This document shows, piece after piece, positions 34,904 through 44,077 of a stretch of 64,000 nt of DNA. The stretch covers positions 298,850 through 362,849 of the forward strand of contig NZ_PJIQ01000001.1 in NCBI RefSeq assembly GCF_002929745.1, in the 5' to 3' direction. The notes under the pieces are model-generated. The model saw only the letters and a program-made list of their open reading frames with translations, did not search any database and was not told the origin of the DNA. How positions within the stretch are numbered: the first letter of the stretch is position 1; each line of letters opens with the position of its first letter. The stretch is from Arthrobacter sp. B1805. GTDB lineage: Bacteria; Actinomycetota; Actinomycetes; Actinomycetales; Micrococcaceae. A program made the position numbers and the translations under genes.

Positions 34904-34922
34904 CCTCCTGTACCTCAGGAGG
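34904..34922 (+). promoter_or_regulatory. Ribosome-site sequestering hairpin
   Basis: CCTCCTG (34904-34910) and CAGGAGG (34916-34922) pair perfectly round a TACCT loop; the right arm is the ribosome site of ykoE (ATG 34930). This implies translational control by the TPP riboswitch. Confidence 0.7.
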
Positions 34923-34929
34923 AATCATC

Positions 34930-35538
34930 ATGACTTCATCAACAGCCCTCAAGGGCACCACTCCGCGTTCCAGCCAGTGGCGCGTCGTCGACATCGTGGT
35001 GGCCTCGGTCATCGCGGTCGCCGTCGGCGTCCTCTTCTTCGCCTGGTCCGCGGGCTACTCCGGCATCAGCCTGCTCACCGCAGGGTTCCCGCCCCTGGCG
35101 GGCCTGTACTCCGGCGGGTGGCTCATCGCCGGAGTGCTGGGCGGACTCATCATCCGCAAGCCCGGTGCCGCGCTCTACTGCGAAGTGCTGGCAGCAGCGG
35201 TGTCGGCCCTCATCGGCACGCAGTTCGGCATCCTCGTCCTGGTGTCCGGGCTCATCCAGGGACTCGGGGCAGAACTGGTCTTCCTGCTGTTCCTGTACCG
35301 GAAGTGGAACCTGCCCGTGGCGTTGCTCGCCGGCCTCGTCGCAGGCCTCGCCCTCGCGATCAGCGAGAACATCATGTACAACGCGCTCTGGACCATCGAG
35401 TTCAAGCTCATGTACACGCTCTTCGCCGCGATCTCGGGAGTCGTCATCGCAGGGTTGCTCTCCTGGCTGGCGATGCGCGGACTCGCGAAGACCGGGGTGC
35501 TGTCCTCGTTCGCGGCCGGCCGCACGGCGGACGTGTGA
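34930..35538 (+). CDS. ykoE: ECF transporter S component for thiamine/HMP (YkoE)
   Basis: 202 residues, six predicted helices, the membrane substrate-binding component of a vitamin ECF importer. WRVVDIVVASVIAVAVGVLFF and SLLTAGFPPLAGLYSGGWLIAGVLGGLI are typical of YkoE. A TPP riboswitch upstream supports thiamine or its hydroxymethylpyrimidine as ligand. Followed by ykoD with a four-base overlap. Confidence 0.9.
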   Translation: MTSSTALKGTTPRSSQWRVVDIVVASVIAVAVGVLFFAWSAGYSGISLLTAGFPPLAGLYSGGWLIAGVLGGLIIRKPGAALYCEVLAAAVSALIGTQFGILVLVSGLIQGLGAELVFLLFLYRKWNLPVALLAGLVAGLALAISENIMYNALWTIEFKLMYTLFAAISGVVIAGLLSWLAMRGLAKTGVLSSFAAGRTADV

Positions 35539-37025
35539 CACCAGCGCACGCTCCGGCCCCGGGAGCAGTGCACGTCCGTGCCCGGGGCTGGGGCTGGCGC
35601 CATGCCGGCCGCAGAGCATTCGCGGCTCGCCGCCTCGACCTCGACATCCAGGCGGGGGAGCGGGTGCTGCTTCTCGGCGCGTCCGGCGCCGGCAAGTCCA
35701 CCGTGCTGCACGGGCTCGCAGGGGTGCTCGGCTCCAGCGACGAAGGCGAGCAGGAGGGCGAGCTGCTGCTCGACGACGCCGCGCCCGCCGCCGCACGGGG
35801 ACGGGCAGGGCTCGTGCTGCAGGATCCCGAGACGCAGGTGGTCCTGGCGCGGGTGGGTGACGAGGTCGCTTTCGCCGCCGAGAACCTCGCCGTGCCCCGC
35901 GACGAGATCTGGCAGCGCGTGGGACGCGCGCTCGACGACGTCGGGCTGGACCTTCCACTCGACCACCCGACCACTGCGCTGTCCGGCGGGCAGAAGCAGC
36001 GCCTGGCGCTCGCTGCCGTCCTCGCGATGGAACCGGGGCTGCTCCTGCTCGATGAACCCACCGCGAACCTCGACCCCGACGGCGTGCTCGAGGTGCGCGA
36101 CGCCGTCGTCCGTGTCCTCGAACGCACCGGGGCGACGCTCGTCGTCGTGGAGCACCGGGTCGCGGTGTGGGCAGACGTCGTCGACCGGGTGATCGTGCTC
36201 GACGCCGGGGGAGGGGTCCTCGCGGACGGCGCGCCCGCAGCGGTGCTGGGTCAGGAACGCACGCGCGAGCGCCTGGCCGCCGCGGGCGTGTGGGTCCCGG
36301 GCTGGCAGCCGCCCGTCGGCGGCCCCCTGCCGGGCACAGGCGGGGAGGTGCTGCTGTCCAGCCGCGACCTGACCGTCGCCCGGACGAAGCGGGGACCAGC
36401 CGCCGTCGAGGGCCTCGAAATCGAGGTGAGGGCTGCGGAAGCCCTGAGCATCACCGGGCCGAACGGCGCCGGGAAGTCCACGGCGGCCCTCACCCTCGGC
36501 GGTCTGCTCCGCCCGCGCTCGGGAAGGCTCGACGCGTCGGAAGCCCTCGCCGGCACGGCCGGCGCCGACCCCTTCCGGTGGCGCTCGTCGCAGCTCGTGC
36601 AGCGCATCGGAACCGTCTTCCAGGAGCCGGAGCACCAGTTCCTCACCGCGACGGTGACCGAGGAACTCGAGTTCGGCCCGCGGAGGGTCGGCGGAGGCTA
36701 CGATCCACGCCGCACTGCCGACATCGCCGAGCGTCTCCGACTCACCCACCTGCTGGAAGCCAATCCCTTCACGCTGTCCGGTGGGGAAAAGCGCCGGCTG
36801 TCCGTGGCGACGATGCTCGCCACGGCACCGCGGATCCTGATCCTCGACGAACCGACCTTCGGGCAGGACGCCGGAACCTGGGCAGAGCTCGTCACCCTGC
36901 TGCGGGAACTGATCCACGACGGCGTCGCCGTCCTCTCGGTGACCCACGACACCGAGTACATCGCGGAGCTCGGCGGCGCGACCCTGCGCATCGCGGATGG
37001 CGCGGGACGGCTGGTGGCGCAGTGA
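35535..37025 (+). CDS. ykoD: Energy-coupling ATPase with two ABC domains (YkoD)
   Basis: 496 residues. Two nucleotide-binding domains in one chain: Walker A GASGAGKST near 50 and GPNGAGKST near 310, signatures LSGGQKQRL and LSGGEKRRL, Walker B LLLLDEPTA and ILILDEPTF. Powers the YkoEDC importer. GTG 35535 overlaps the ykoE stop (GTGA); earlier starts in this frame would lie within ykoE. Confidence 0.92.
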   Translation: MTPAHAPAPGAVHVRARGWGWRHAGRRAFAARRLDLDIQAGERVLLLGASGAGKSTVLHGLAGVLGSSDEGEQEGELLLDDAAPAAARGRAGLVLQDPETQVVLARVGDEVAFAAENLAVPRDEIWQRVGRALDDVGLDLPLDHPTTALSGGQKQRLALAAVLAMEPGLLLLDEPTANLDPDGVLEVRDAVVRVLERTGATLVVVEHRVAVWADVVDRVIVLDAGGGVLADGAPAAVLGQERTRERLAAAGVWVPGWQPPVGGPLPGTGGEVLLSSRDLTVARTKRGPAAVEGLEIEVRAAEALSITGPNGAGKSTAALTLGGLLRPRSGRLDASEALAGTAGADPFRWRSSQLVQRIGTVFQEPEHQFLTATVTEELEFGPRRVGGGYDPRRTADIAERLRLTHLLEANPFTLSGGEKRRLSVATMLATAPRILILDEPTFGQDAGTWAELVTLLRELIHDGVAVLSVTHDTEYIAELGGATLRIADGAGRLVAQ

Positions 37026-37819
37026 GCAACGACTACCTGACACCCGTGCTGACCGGGAAGACGCTGGTGCGGGCCAATCCCGTCTCCAAGCTGTTCGCTG
37101 CCGTCGCCATCACCCTTGCCCTCCTCGTGAGCATCGACTGGGTGAGCGCGGCGGTGGTCCTGACCTGCGAACTCGCGCTCATGCCGATGCTGGGCATCAG
37201 TGTGCGGGGCCTGGCGCGGAGGATCTGGCCCCTGCTGGTCGCCGCGGTGATCGGCGCCTACGGCACGGCACTGCTCGCCGAGAAGACCGGCGGTGTCCTG
37301 CTCGACGTCGGTCCGTTCCTCTTCACCGAGGGATCCGTCACCGCCGGAATCGCCGTCGGGCTGAGGGCACTGGCGCTCGCGCTGCCGGGAATCTTCATCC
37401 TCCTCACCACGGACCCCACCGACCTCGCCGACGCACTGGCCCAGAAGCTCCACCTGCCCCACCGCTTCGTCCTGGGCGGCCTGGCATCGCTACGGCTCGC
37501 GGGCCTGCTCGTGGAGCAGTGGGAGACGCTGGGGCTGGCGCGCCACGCGCGCGGCATCGGGTCCGACAGCTCGATCGTCGCCCGGACGCGCAACCTGCTG
37601 GGACAGTCCTTCGGGCTGATCGTGCAGGCGATCCGCCGGGCCACCCGACTCGCGACCGCGATGGAGGCACGCGGATTCGGTGGCGGGACGCGCACCTGGG
37701 CACGCGAGAGTACCTACGCCCGGCTCGACGCGGTCGTCGCTGTCGTCGGGCTCCTGATCGCTGCGGGCGCGATGACGGCGGCCGTCCTGGCCGGGACGTG
37801 GAACTTCATCCTGTCCTGA
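37022..37819 (+). CDS. ykoC: ECF transporter T component (YkoC)
   Basis: 265 residues with about five helices, the transmembrane coupling component. The ARG motifs are visible: ARHARGIG near 175 and AMEARGFGGG near 215. GTG 37022 overlaps the ykoD stop. Completes the ykoEDC operon. Confidence 0.9.
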   Translation: MSNDYLTPVLTGKTLVRANPVSKLFAAVAITLALLVSIDWVSAAVVLTCELALMPMLGISVRGLARRIWPLLVAAVIGAYGTALLAEKTGGVLLDVGPFLFTEGSVTAGIAVGLRALALALPGIFILLTTDPTDLADALAQKLHLPHRFVLGGLASLRLAGLLVEQWETLGLARHARGIGSDSSIVARTRNLLGQSFGLIVQAIRRATRLATAMEARGFGGGTRTWARESTYARLDAVVAVVGLLIAAGAMTAAVLAGTWNFILS

Positions 37820-37870
37820 CCGGGTCGACCGCCGTCCTTCGGTGGGGTGCGCGATGATCCGCCGTCGTGC

Positions 37871-38608
37871 CTAGAGGACGTCCGAGAGGAACGACTTCAG
37901 GCGGGGTGTCTGCGGATTGTCGAAGATCGCGGCCGGAGGGCCGGACTCCACGACGACGCCGCCATCCATGAAGGTGACCGTGTCCGAAACGTTGCGGGAG
38001 AACCCCATCTCGTGGGTCACCACGACCATGGTCATTCCGGCCGCCGCGAGGTCCGCCATGAGGGCCAGGACTCCCTTGACCAGCTCCGGGTCGAGTGCGG
38101 AGGTCGCCTCGTCGAAGAACATGACCTCGGGGTCCATCGCCAGTGCGCGGGCGATCGCGACGCGCTGCTGCTGTCCACCGGACAGGTTGCCCGGCCGGAC
38201 GTCGGCCTTGTGCTTCAGGCCCACGAGGTCCAGCTGCGCAAGAGCCTTGTCCCGCGCCTCGTCCGCCGGCATCTTCCGGAGCTTGCGCAACGCCAGCGAG
38301 ACGTTGTCCACCACGGTCTTGTGGGGAAAGAGGTTGAACTGCTGGAAGACCATCCCGATGCGCCGGCGCAGCTCGTCCGGGTTGTCCTTGAGGACGGACC
38401 GGCCGTCGAGCAGGATGTCGCCCTGGTCGGGTTCGATCAGCCGGTTCAGGACGCGCAGGAGCGTCGACTTGCCGGAGCCGGACGGGCCGATCACCGACGC
38501 CGTCGTGCCGCGCTCCACATGCAGGTCGATCCCGCGCAGGACATGGTTGGACCCGAAGGACAGGTGCAGGTTCTTCCCCGTCAGGGTTCCCGATTCGATC
38601 GTCTTCAC
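37871..38608 (-). CDS. Amino acid ABC transporter ATP-binding protein
   Basis: 245 residues, GlnQ-type ATPase. Walker [11 protein letters not shown]-loop [13 protein letters not shown], signature [15 protein letters not shown], Walker [17 protein letters not shown], and the H-loop [12 protein letters not shown] 38608 overlaps the permease stop by four bases. Third gene of an uptake operon with permease and binding protein; convergent with ykoC. Confidence 0.93.
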   Translation of the reverse strand: MKTIESGTLTGKNLHLSFGSNHVLRGIDLHVERGTTASVIGPSGSGKSTLLRVLNRLIEPDQGDILLDGRSVLKDNPDELRRRIGMVFQQFNLFPHKTVVDNVSLALRKLRKMPADEARDKALAQLDLVGLKHKADVRPGNLSGGQQQRVAIARALAMDPEVMFFDEATSALDPELVKGVLALMADLAAAGMTMVVVTHEMGFSRNVSDTVTFMDGGVVVESGPPAAIFDNPQTPRLKSFLSDVL

Positions 38609-39369
38609 GCCTTCGCTCCTTCGCCGATCCTCGCGGCCAGTTCGTCCGGTTCCGGCTTCTCCTTCTTGCCCATGCGCAGCCGGTGGTCGATGAAGTTGAC
38701 CAGGTGCGTCAGCGGGATCGTCAGGCACAGGTACAGGACGGCGGCCGCGATGAGCGGCGACAGGTTGCCCGTGGTGCTCGCCGCGTCGTTGCCCACCCGG
38801 AAGAGTTCGCGCTCACTGGCGACGAGGCCGAGGAAGTAGATGAGCGAGGACTCCTTGATGAGGGCGATGAACTGGTTCACCAGGGCGGGCAGCACGCGCC
38901 GCACGCCCTGGGGAACCACCACGAGCTGCATCGAGGAACGGTAGCTGAAACCGAGCGCACGGGATGCCTCCAGCTGGCCCTTCTCCACGCTTTGGATACC
39001 GGAGCGGAAGATCTCCCCGATGTAGGCCGCGGCCATGAGCGACAGGGCGAGGATGCCCATGGGGAACGGGCTGGTGCTGCCCGTGAGCTGCCGGAAGATC
39101 GGCCCGAGCCCGATGCCGATGAGCAGGATGATCACCACGGCCGGGACGCCACGGAAGATGTCCGTGTAGACGCGGGCAGCCCAGCGCAGGGCCCGGTTGC
39201 GGGAGATCCCCATGATGGCGAGGACCATTCCGAGGACCGTTCCGATGATGCCGGAGGCCAGGGCGAGGATCAGGGTGTTCGGCAGTCCGACCGTCAGGAG
39301 GTTCGGCAGGACGGCGGCCATCGCCTCCCAGTCGAAGAAGGTCTGCGCAAGCTGTTCAAAGGCATTCAT
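38605..39369 (-). CDS. Amino acid ABC transporter permease
   Basis: 254 residues, five to six helices, HisM/GlnP-type. The [21 protein letters not shown] start, [12 protein letters not shown] and the EAA-like loop [37 protein letters not shown] are diagnostic (EAA motif near 150). The charged C-terminal extension is unusual but short. Middle gene of the operon. Confidence 0.92.
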   Translation of the reverse strand: MNAFEQLAQTFFDWEAMAAVLPNLLTVGLPNTLILALASGIIGTVLGMVLAIMGISRNRALRWAARVYTDIFRGVPAVVIILLIGIGLGPIFRQLTGSTSPFPMGILALSLMAAAYIGEIFRSGIQSVEKGQLEASRALGFSYRSSMQLVVVPQGVRRVLPALVNQFIALIKESSLIYFLGLVASERELFRVGNDAASTTGNLSPLIAAAVLYLCLTIPLTHLVNFIDHRLRMGKKEKPEPDELAARIGEGAKA

Positions 39370-39379
39370 GCAGGGTCAG

Positions 39380-40294
39380 CTACTTTACTTCCACGGCTTT
39401 GCTGCCGGGCTTCCAGTCCGAAGGCATCTCGCGGTCCGGGTACCACTCCTTGGTGAGCTCGGTCCATGTGCCGTCCTCGATCACGGCGTCGAGGCCGGCA
39501 TTGAGGGCGTCGATGAGGGGCTGGTTCTCGCTGTTCACCGCGTAGGCGGTGAAGTTCTCGGTGTTGATGATGGTCTCGGCGATGGTGGTGTCGTCGCCCT
39601 CCTTCACCTGGCCGGTGGCCTGCTGCGACGGCGCTACCCACGCGTCGACCTGCCCGTTCTTCACGTTCGCGTACACCGTGTTGTAGTCCGCGAACCGCAC
39701 GGGCTCGAGCCCCAGCGTGTTGGTGACGTAGTCGTCCTGCACGGTGCCCTGGACGACGCCGATGCGCGTGCCGTCGGACAGCGAGTCGAAGCCCGTCACG
39801 GAGGAGCCGTTCTTGGTCACGACGGCCATGTAGCCGAAGTCGTAGCCGTTGGTGAAGCCGACGTTCTCGCGGCGGGCGGCCGTCGTGGAGATCGACGAGG
39901 ATCCGACGTCGAACTGCTTGTTCTGCACCTGCGCGAGCAGAGCGGAGAAGTCGGTGGACGCGAACTCGACCTCGAGGCCCAGCTTGTCGCCGATCGCACG
40001 CAGGAGTTCGTTGTCGTAGCCCGTGAACACGCCGTTCTCGATGAAGATGTTGGGCGGTGCGTCCGAGAGGGTGCCGACGCGCAGGGTGCCGTCGGTGACG
40101 AGCCCGAGCTCGGAGGTATCGATCTCGTCGATCGGCGTGGTGTCGGCGGTCGTGTACTGGTCCAGCGACTGCTGGTCGCTACCGGCCAGGGCGTCGGTGG
40201 TCTCGGCGGGCTCGCTGCTGGTGCTGCCGCAGGAGACGGTCAGGGCGAGGAGGGGGACGGCGAGAGCCGCGAGAACCTTGCGGGAGATGTTCAT
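39380..40294 (-). CDS. Amino acid ABC transporter substrate-binding lipoprotein
   Basis: 304 residues. Signal peptide ending in lipobox LTVSC near 22, then the polar amino acid-binding fold (LRVGTLSDAPPNIFIENGVFTGYDNELLRAIGDKLG; GTVQDDYVTNTLG). Anchored outside the membrane and delivers the amino acid, perhaps polar or acidic, to the permease. ATG 40294 begins the signal peptide. Confidence 0.93.
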   Translation of the reverse strand: MNISRKVLAALAVPLLALTVSCGSTSSEPAETTDALAGSDQQSLDQYTTADTTPIDEIDTSELGLVTDGTLRVGTLSDAPPNIFIENGVFTGYDNELLRAIGDKLGLEVEFASTDFSALLAQVQNKQFDVGSSSISTTAARRENVGFTNGYDFGYMAVVTKNGSSVTGFDSLSDGTRIGVVQGTVQDDYVTNTLGLEPVRFADYNTVYANVKNGQVDAWVAPSQQATGQVKEGDDTTIAETIINTENFTAYAVNSENQPLIDALNAGLDAVIEDGTWTELTKEWYPDREMPSDWKPGSKAVEVK

Positions 40295-40686
40295 GATGTC
40301 CTTCGTGGAGGCTGGCCCGTTGTACGGGCGCTGATGGTGGTGCGGAGTGCCGGGTGACGGCAGGGAGGAAGACGGCTGGCTGCTGGGTGACACGCTCGCT
40401 GTTCTGGGCTGTGCGCGCTGTGGCGGCACCGGCCGGAGGAATTCCGGGTGGGACCGCACGACGCCGTACTTGCCGACCGGGGGACTTGGCCCGGCGGCCG
40501 AATCTTCACCTGGAGCACCCCACTACGGGAGAGGGTTGCTGTCCAGCCGGCCAGGGCCTATGGCTGGATCTCTTGATTGCATGAAAAACGCTAGGGCAGC
40601 ACGAAGGCCCGGGTCAAAACGCAGGAGGCATGAAACCCGCCATTGACGCCGGAATAGTGCCTGCAGGGGCACTTATGTGGTGGAAA
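40295..40686. other. Intergenic region with promoter and pabC hairpin
   Basis: 392 bases. On the minus strand TTGACC with CTAGCG 17 bases later (around 40585-40615) may drive the ABC operon. The hairpin at 40656-40673 follows pabC. No gene seen. Confidence 0.4.
40656..40673 (-). terminator. Hairpin after pabC
   Basis: AGTGCC/GGCACT, a perfect 6-base stem with a 6-base loop, 13 bases after the pabC stop on the minus strand; no clear T-run. Confidence 0.45.
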
Positions 40687-41565
40687 TTACACGAAGCGGT
40701 CCACGAGCTCGGTGAGTTCGGCGGTCAGGGACGCCGAGGTGCGGAGCTCCTGGCCGTCGAGGGAGAGGACGGGAGCGAGCAGACGGATGCTCGAGATCAG
40801 CCAGACGGCGTCGGCCTCGAGGAGGTCATGCGGCTCCAGTGGTCCGTAGCCGAGCTCCCACCCCTGCTCCTTCGCCGCGGCGAACAGTGCGCTCTGTGAG
40901 GTCCCCGCCAGGATTCCGCTCTCGAGCTGGGGAGTGAGGAGGGTCTTCTGCCCGTCGCGGTCGTAGGCGAGCAGCACCGTGGAGGTGGGTCCTTCGAGGA
41001 CCTTCCCGTCGGAGGACGTGAAGATGACGTCGTCGGCGCCGTGCGCCCTGGCGTACCTGACCGCGGCCATGTTGACGGCGTACGAGAGCGTCTTCGCTCC
41101 CATCAGCAACCAGGGAGCGCGCTGGGCGACGGTGCTGTCGTACCCCCGCTCGAGGAAGAGGACCTTCAGGCCCGCCTCGCGCTGCGCCACCGTCGACGCA
41201 GGGACCGGCGCGACCTGCACCCATGCCGTCGCGCGCCCGGCACCCTCCACCCCGCGCGTCGCGAGGAGCTTCACGACGGCGCTGTCCTCGTCGGGCTCCG
41301 CCGCGGCGAACTCGCGCAGGCCCGTGCGGATCGCGCGGCTCCAGGCGGCGGCGTCAGGCACCACGAGGTCCAGGGCGGCAGCCGACGACGCCAGCCGGGC
41401 CAGATGTGCCTGCTCCTTGCGAGGTGTGCCGCCGACGGCGAGGAGGGACTCGAAGATCCCGTCCCCGCGGGTTGCTCCGAGGTCGGTGGCCATCAACTGC
41501 GGCTGCGACGCGTCGACGACCTTGCCGTCGTCGTACGCCGGGTCCAGGAACACGAGAACAGTCAT
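40687..41565 (-). CDS. pabC: Aminodeoxychorismate lyase (class IV aminotransferase)
   Basis: 292 residues, PLP-dependent fold type IV. Releases pyruvate from aminodeoxychorismate to give p-aminobenzoate for folate. FLDPAYDDGKVVDASQPQL at the N-terminus, GDGIFESLLAVGG, the PLP lysine in GAKTLSYAVNMAAV, and VLEGPTSTVLLA. The partner pabB lies 2.5 kb away on the same strand. ATG 41565 chosen; an ATG three codons earlier is equally possible. Confidence 0.82.
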   Translation of the reverse strand: MTVLVFLDPAYDDGKVVDASQPQLMATDLGATRGDGIFESLLAVGGTPRKEQAHLARLASSAAALDLVVPDAAAWSRAIRTGLREFAAAEPDEDSAVVKLLATRGVEGAGRATAWVQVAPVPASTVAQREAGLKVLFLERGYDSTVAQRAPWLLMGAKTLSYAVNMAAVRYARAHGADDVIFTSSDGKVLEGPTSTVLLAYDRDGQKTLLTPQLESGILAGTSQSALFAAAKEQGWELGYGPLEPHDLLEADAVWLISSIRLLAPVLSLDGQELRTSASLTAELTELVDRFV

Positions 41566-41633
41566 GGCGGACATCGTATCGGCTGGGCTTGCGCTTCCCT
41601 GTGCCACCCGGCGTGGCGCGCCGGGTCATAGGC

Positions 41634-42893
41634 CTACCCGGCGTTCGGCTGCGCTTCGGCAGCTGCGATCGCTCGGTTGGTGAGGATGGGCATCATCCCG
41701 AGCAGCGCGAGCGTGAGCAACCCCATGATCCCGAACATCGCCTGCAGGCCCAGCCATTGGGCCAGGAGGCCTCCCGTTGCCGCTCCGAGCGGCATGGTGC
41801 CCCAGGCCAGCAGGCGGTAGGCGCTGTTGACCCGGCCGAGCAGGCGGTCGGGCGTGATGCGCTGGCGTAGCGACACGGTGATGACGTTCCACAGCACGAT
41901 GAGGAGGCCGCCCAGGAGGAAGATCGGGCCAAGGACGAAGGGGCTGCTGCTCAGGGCGGGTGCGCCCACGAACAGCGCACAGCCCACGATCGTGAGCATC
42001 AGCGACACAGCGCGGCCCAGTCCCGCCTCGATCCGCTCTGCGGTCAGCGACCCGATGAAGGAGCCGACGGCCGACGTCGTCAGGAGCACCCCGAATCCCA
42101 CCTCGGACAACCCCATCTCCGACGACGGGCCCACGGCGAACAGAACGAGGACCGCGAAGGCCGCGCTGGAGGCGAAGTTCAGCACTCCGGTCATCGCCGC
42201 CAGCGTCCGGAGGACTTTCTGGTTCCACAGGAAGCCCAGGCCTTCCCTGATGTCGGACCTCAACGTCGTCCTCCCCTCCCGCTCCACACGGAATGAGCCC
42301 GGAAGCAGGAGCAGGCCACCGACGGCCGCGCACCACAGCGCTGCAGGCACGACGAGGCCCGCAACAACGCCGATGCCCACCAGCAGCCCGCCCAACGGGG
42401 GGCCGACGAACTGATTGGTGGTGAGCTCGACGGTGTAGAGGCGGCCGTTGGCGCGCGAAAGCTGGTCCCGGTGCACCACCTGGGGCAGGATCGACTGCGC
42501 TGACGTGTCGTACAGAGTCTCCGCCACCCCCACCATCAGGGCGACGACGTAGAGAGCCCAGATGGAGCCCAAATCCAGCAGGAGCACCGCGACCAGCAGC
42601 GCGGGAAGTACTGCACGGCTGAGGTTGGCCCACGCCATGAGCCTGCGCCGATCCATCCGGTCCGCCAGAGCCCCGGCGGTCAGGGCGAAGAAAAGCCAGG
42701 GGAGCGTTGCCGCGACCGTGAGTCCGGCGATCAGCGTCGGAGACTGGGTGACCTGGATGGCCAGCAGGGGAAGCGCGATCTTGAGGACGCCGTCCGCGAG
42801 GTTGGACAGCCCGGAGGAAACCCACAACTTCCAGTAGGACGGCCCGAGCGGCGTCCGATTCCCCTGGTCGGTCCGTACTGAAGGATCAGTCAT
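41634..42893 (-). CDS. MFS exporter (MFS_3 group)
   Basis: 419 residues, 12 helices. LADRMDRRRLMAWANLSRAVLPAL carries motif A, and LTTNQFVGPPLGGLLVGIG lies in helices 4-5. Closely similar in pattern to the exporter at 27576-28838. ATG 42893 chosen; ATG 42905 four codons earlier is possible. Driven by a minus-strand promoter TTGACT at 42957-42962. Substrate unknown. Confidence 0.86.
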   Translation of the reverse strand: MTDPSVRTDQGNRTPLGPSYWKLWVSSGLSNLADGVLKIALPLLAIQVTQSPTLIAGLTVAATLPWLFFALTAGALADRMDRRRLMAWANLSRAVLPALLVAVLLLDLGSIWALYVVALMVGVAETLYDTSAQSILPQVVHRDQLSRANGRLYTVELTTNQFVGPPLGGLLVGIGVVAGLVVPAALWCAAVGGLLLLPGSFRVEREGRTTLRSDIREGLGFLWNQKVLRTLAAMTGVLNFASSAAFAVLVLFAVGPSSEMGLSEVGFGVLLTTSAVGSFIGSLTAERIEAGLGRAVSLMLTIVGCALFVGAPALSSSPFVLGPIFLLGGLLIVLWNVITVSLRQRITPDRLLGRVNSAYRLLAWGTMPLGAATGGLLAQWLGLQAMFGIMGLLTLALLGMMPILTNRAIAAAEAQPNAG

Positions 42894-42944
42894 GGGGTGA
42901 ACCATGCCATAGAGACGGAGCCCTGGTCCCTGAAGCACAGTGGC

Positions 42945-43003
42945 CGGGTGAGCAATAGTCAACTTTTTTCACTATTTCCCCTTAATTGCGCTAAAAGTGT
43001 TGA
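42945..43003. promoter_or_regulatory. A+T-rich divergent promoter region
   Basis: A strikingly A+T-rich tract in GC-rich surroundings between MFS and PAP2 genes. Minus-strand TTGACT (42962-42957) with TGTGCT 17 bases later could drive the MFS gene; plus-strand CTTAATT near 42980 could be a -10 for the PAP2 gene. Confidence 0.45.
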
Positions 43004-44068
43004 ATGACGCTCAAAACCTCGTCGTCGAGGCGCTCCCCGTACGGGCTCTTCCACGTCCCGTTCGCGGTGGCGGCTTCCTTTGCCGTCCTGACCGGCTTCA
43101 CGGCGATTGTTTTCGGTCTGCCACTGCGCGACCCCGACGGTTTCCTCGGTCCCAGCTATATCCGCCTGCCGTTGCTGCTGGTAGCGATGATCCTTGCTGA
43201 CGTCCTCCCCCGGACCCTGTGGAGGAAGCCCACCCTGCGGACCGTGCATCGTGTGGCGCTGGTCGAGTTCCGGCGTCGCTGGCCCGGGCCACGGCTCGTG
43301 CTGACGTCCGTGGGCCTCGCAACCTTCTATCTGGCGTATGTCTCGTACCGCAACATGAAGAGTTTCCTCCCGTTCGTCCGCGACCGGGTGGTGGATCCCT
43401 TCCTGCAGGAGACCGACCGGTGGCTCATGGGTGGCGACCACCCAGGTGACGTGCTCCAGCAGATGCTGGGTACCGGAGTGAGCGCGCATGTGCTGTCCGC
43501 CGTGTACCTGTCCTACCTGGTCTTCGTGCCCCTGTCGGTCGCCGCCGCGCTCGTGTGGTCCCGCACGATCTCACACGGAGTCTGGTACGTCAGCGCGTTG
43601 TCCTTCAACTGGATACTGGGCGCTGCAAGCTACTACGCATTACCGTCCCTGGGCCCGATCTACATCGAACCGAGGCACTTCACGGACCTGGCCGACACGG
43701 GGGTCACCAGCCTGCAGGAGTCCCTGTACCGCAACCGGGTGCGGGTGCTCGCGGATCCGCATGCCACGGAGTCGGTGCACGGCATCGCGGCGTTCGCTTC
43801 CCTTCACGTCTCCGTCGTCTTCACTGCGGCCCTCGTGGCTCACCTCATCCGCCTTCCGCTCGTGGTCCGGGCAGCCCTGTGGGCCTACGTCGTGCTGACG
43901 GCCCTCGCGACCGTCTACTTCGGCTGGCACTACGTCGTCGATGTCTTCGCAGGCGCGGCCCTGGGTGCGCTTGCCACCTGGCTCGCGGCGAAGGCCACCC
44001 GTTCGGACGACCTTCCGATCCGGATTCCGGCCGCCCAGGCAACCAGGGTCACCGCACCGAGCCAGTAG
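43004..44068 (+). CDS. PAP2-superfamily phosphatase/inositol phosphoceramide synthase-like
   Basis: 354 residues with about seven helices. PAP2 active-site parts: SVHGIAAFASLHVSV (the SxxxH region) and FGWHYVVDVFAGAALG near the C-terminus. Membrane-bound lipid phosphatase or phosphotransferase acting outside the cytoplasm. Convergent with pabB (9 bases apart). No clear partner. Confidence 0.82.
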   Translation: MTLKTSSSRRSPYGLFHVPFAVAASFAVLTGFTAIVFGLPLRDPDGFLGPSYIRLPLLLVAMILADVLPRTLWRKPTLRTVHRVALVEFRRRWPGPRLVLTSVGLATFYLAYVSYRNMKSFLPFVRDRVVDPFLQETDRWLMGGDHPGDVLQQMLGTGVSAHVLSAVYLSYLVFVPLSVAAALVWSRTISHGVWYVSALSFNWILGAASYYALPSLGPIYIEPRHFTDLADTGVTSLQESLYRNRVRVLADPHATESVHGIAAFASLHVSVVFTAALVAHLIRLPLVVRAALWAYVVLTALATVYFGWHYVVDVFAGAALGALATWLAAKATRSDDLPIRIPAAQATRVTAPSQ

Positions 44069-44077
44069 CGGACAGGG

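Noticed and set aside
35175-37043. Minus-strand 622-codon open frame opposite ykoD
   Set aside because: No domain or helix pattern; the plus strand holds two complete ABC ATPase domains and overlapping operon junctions.
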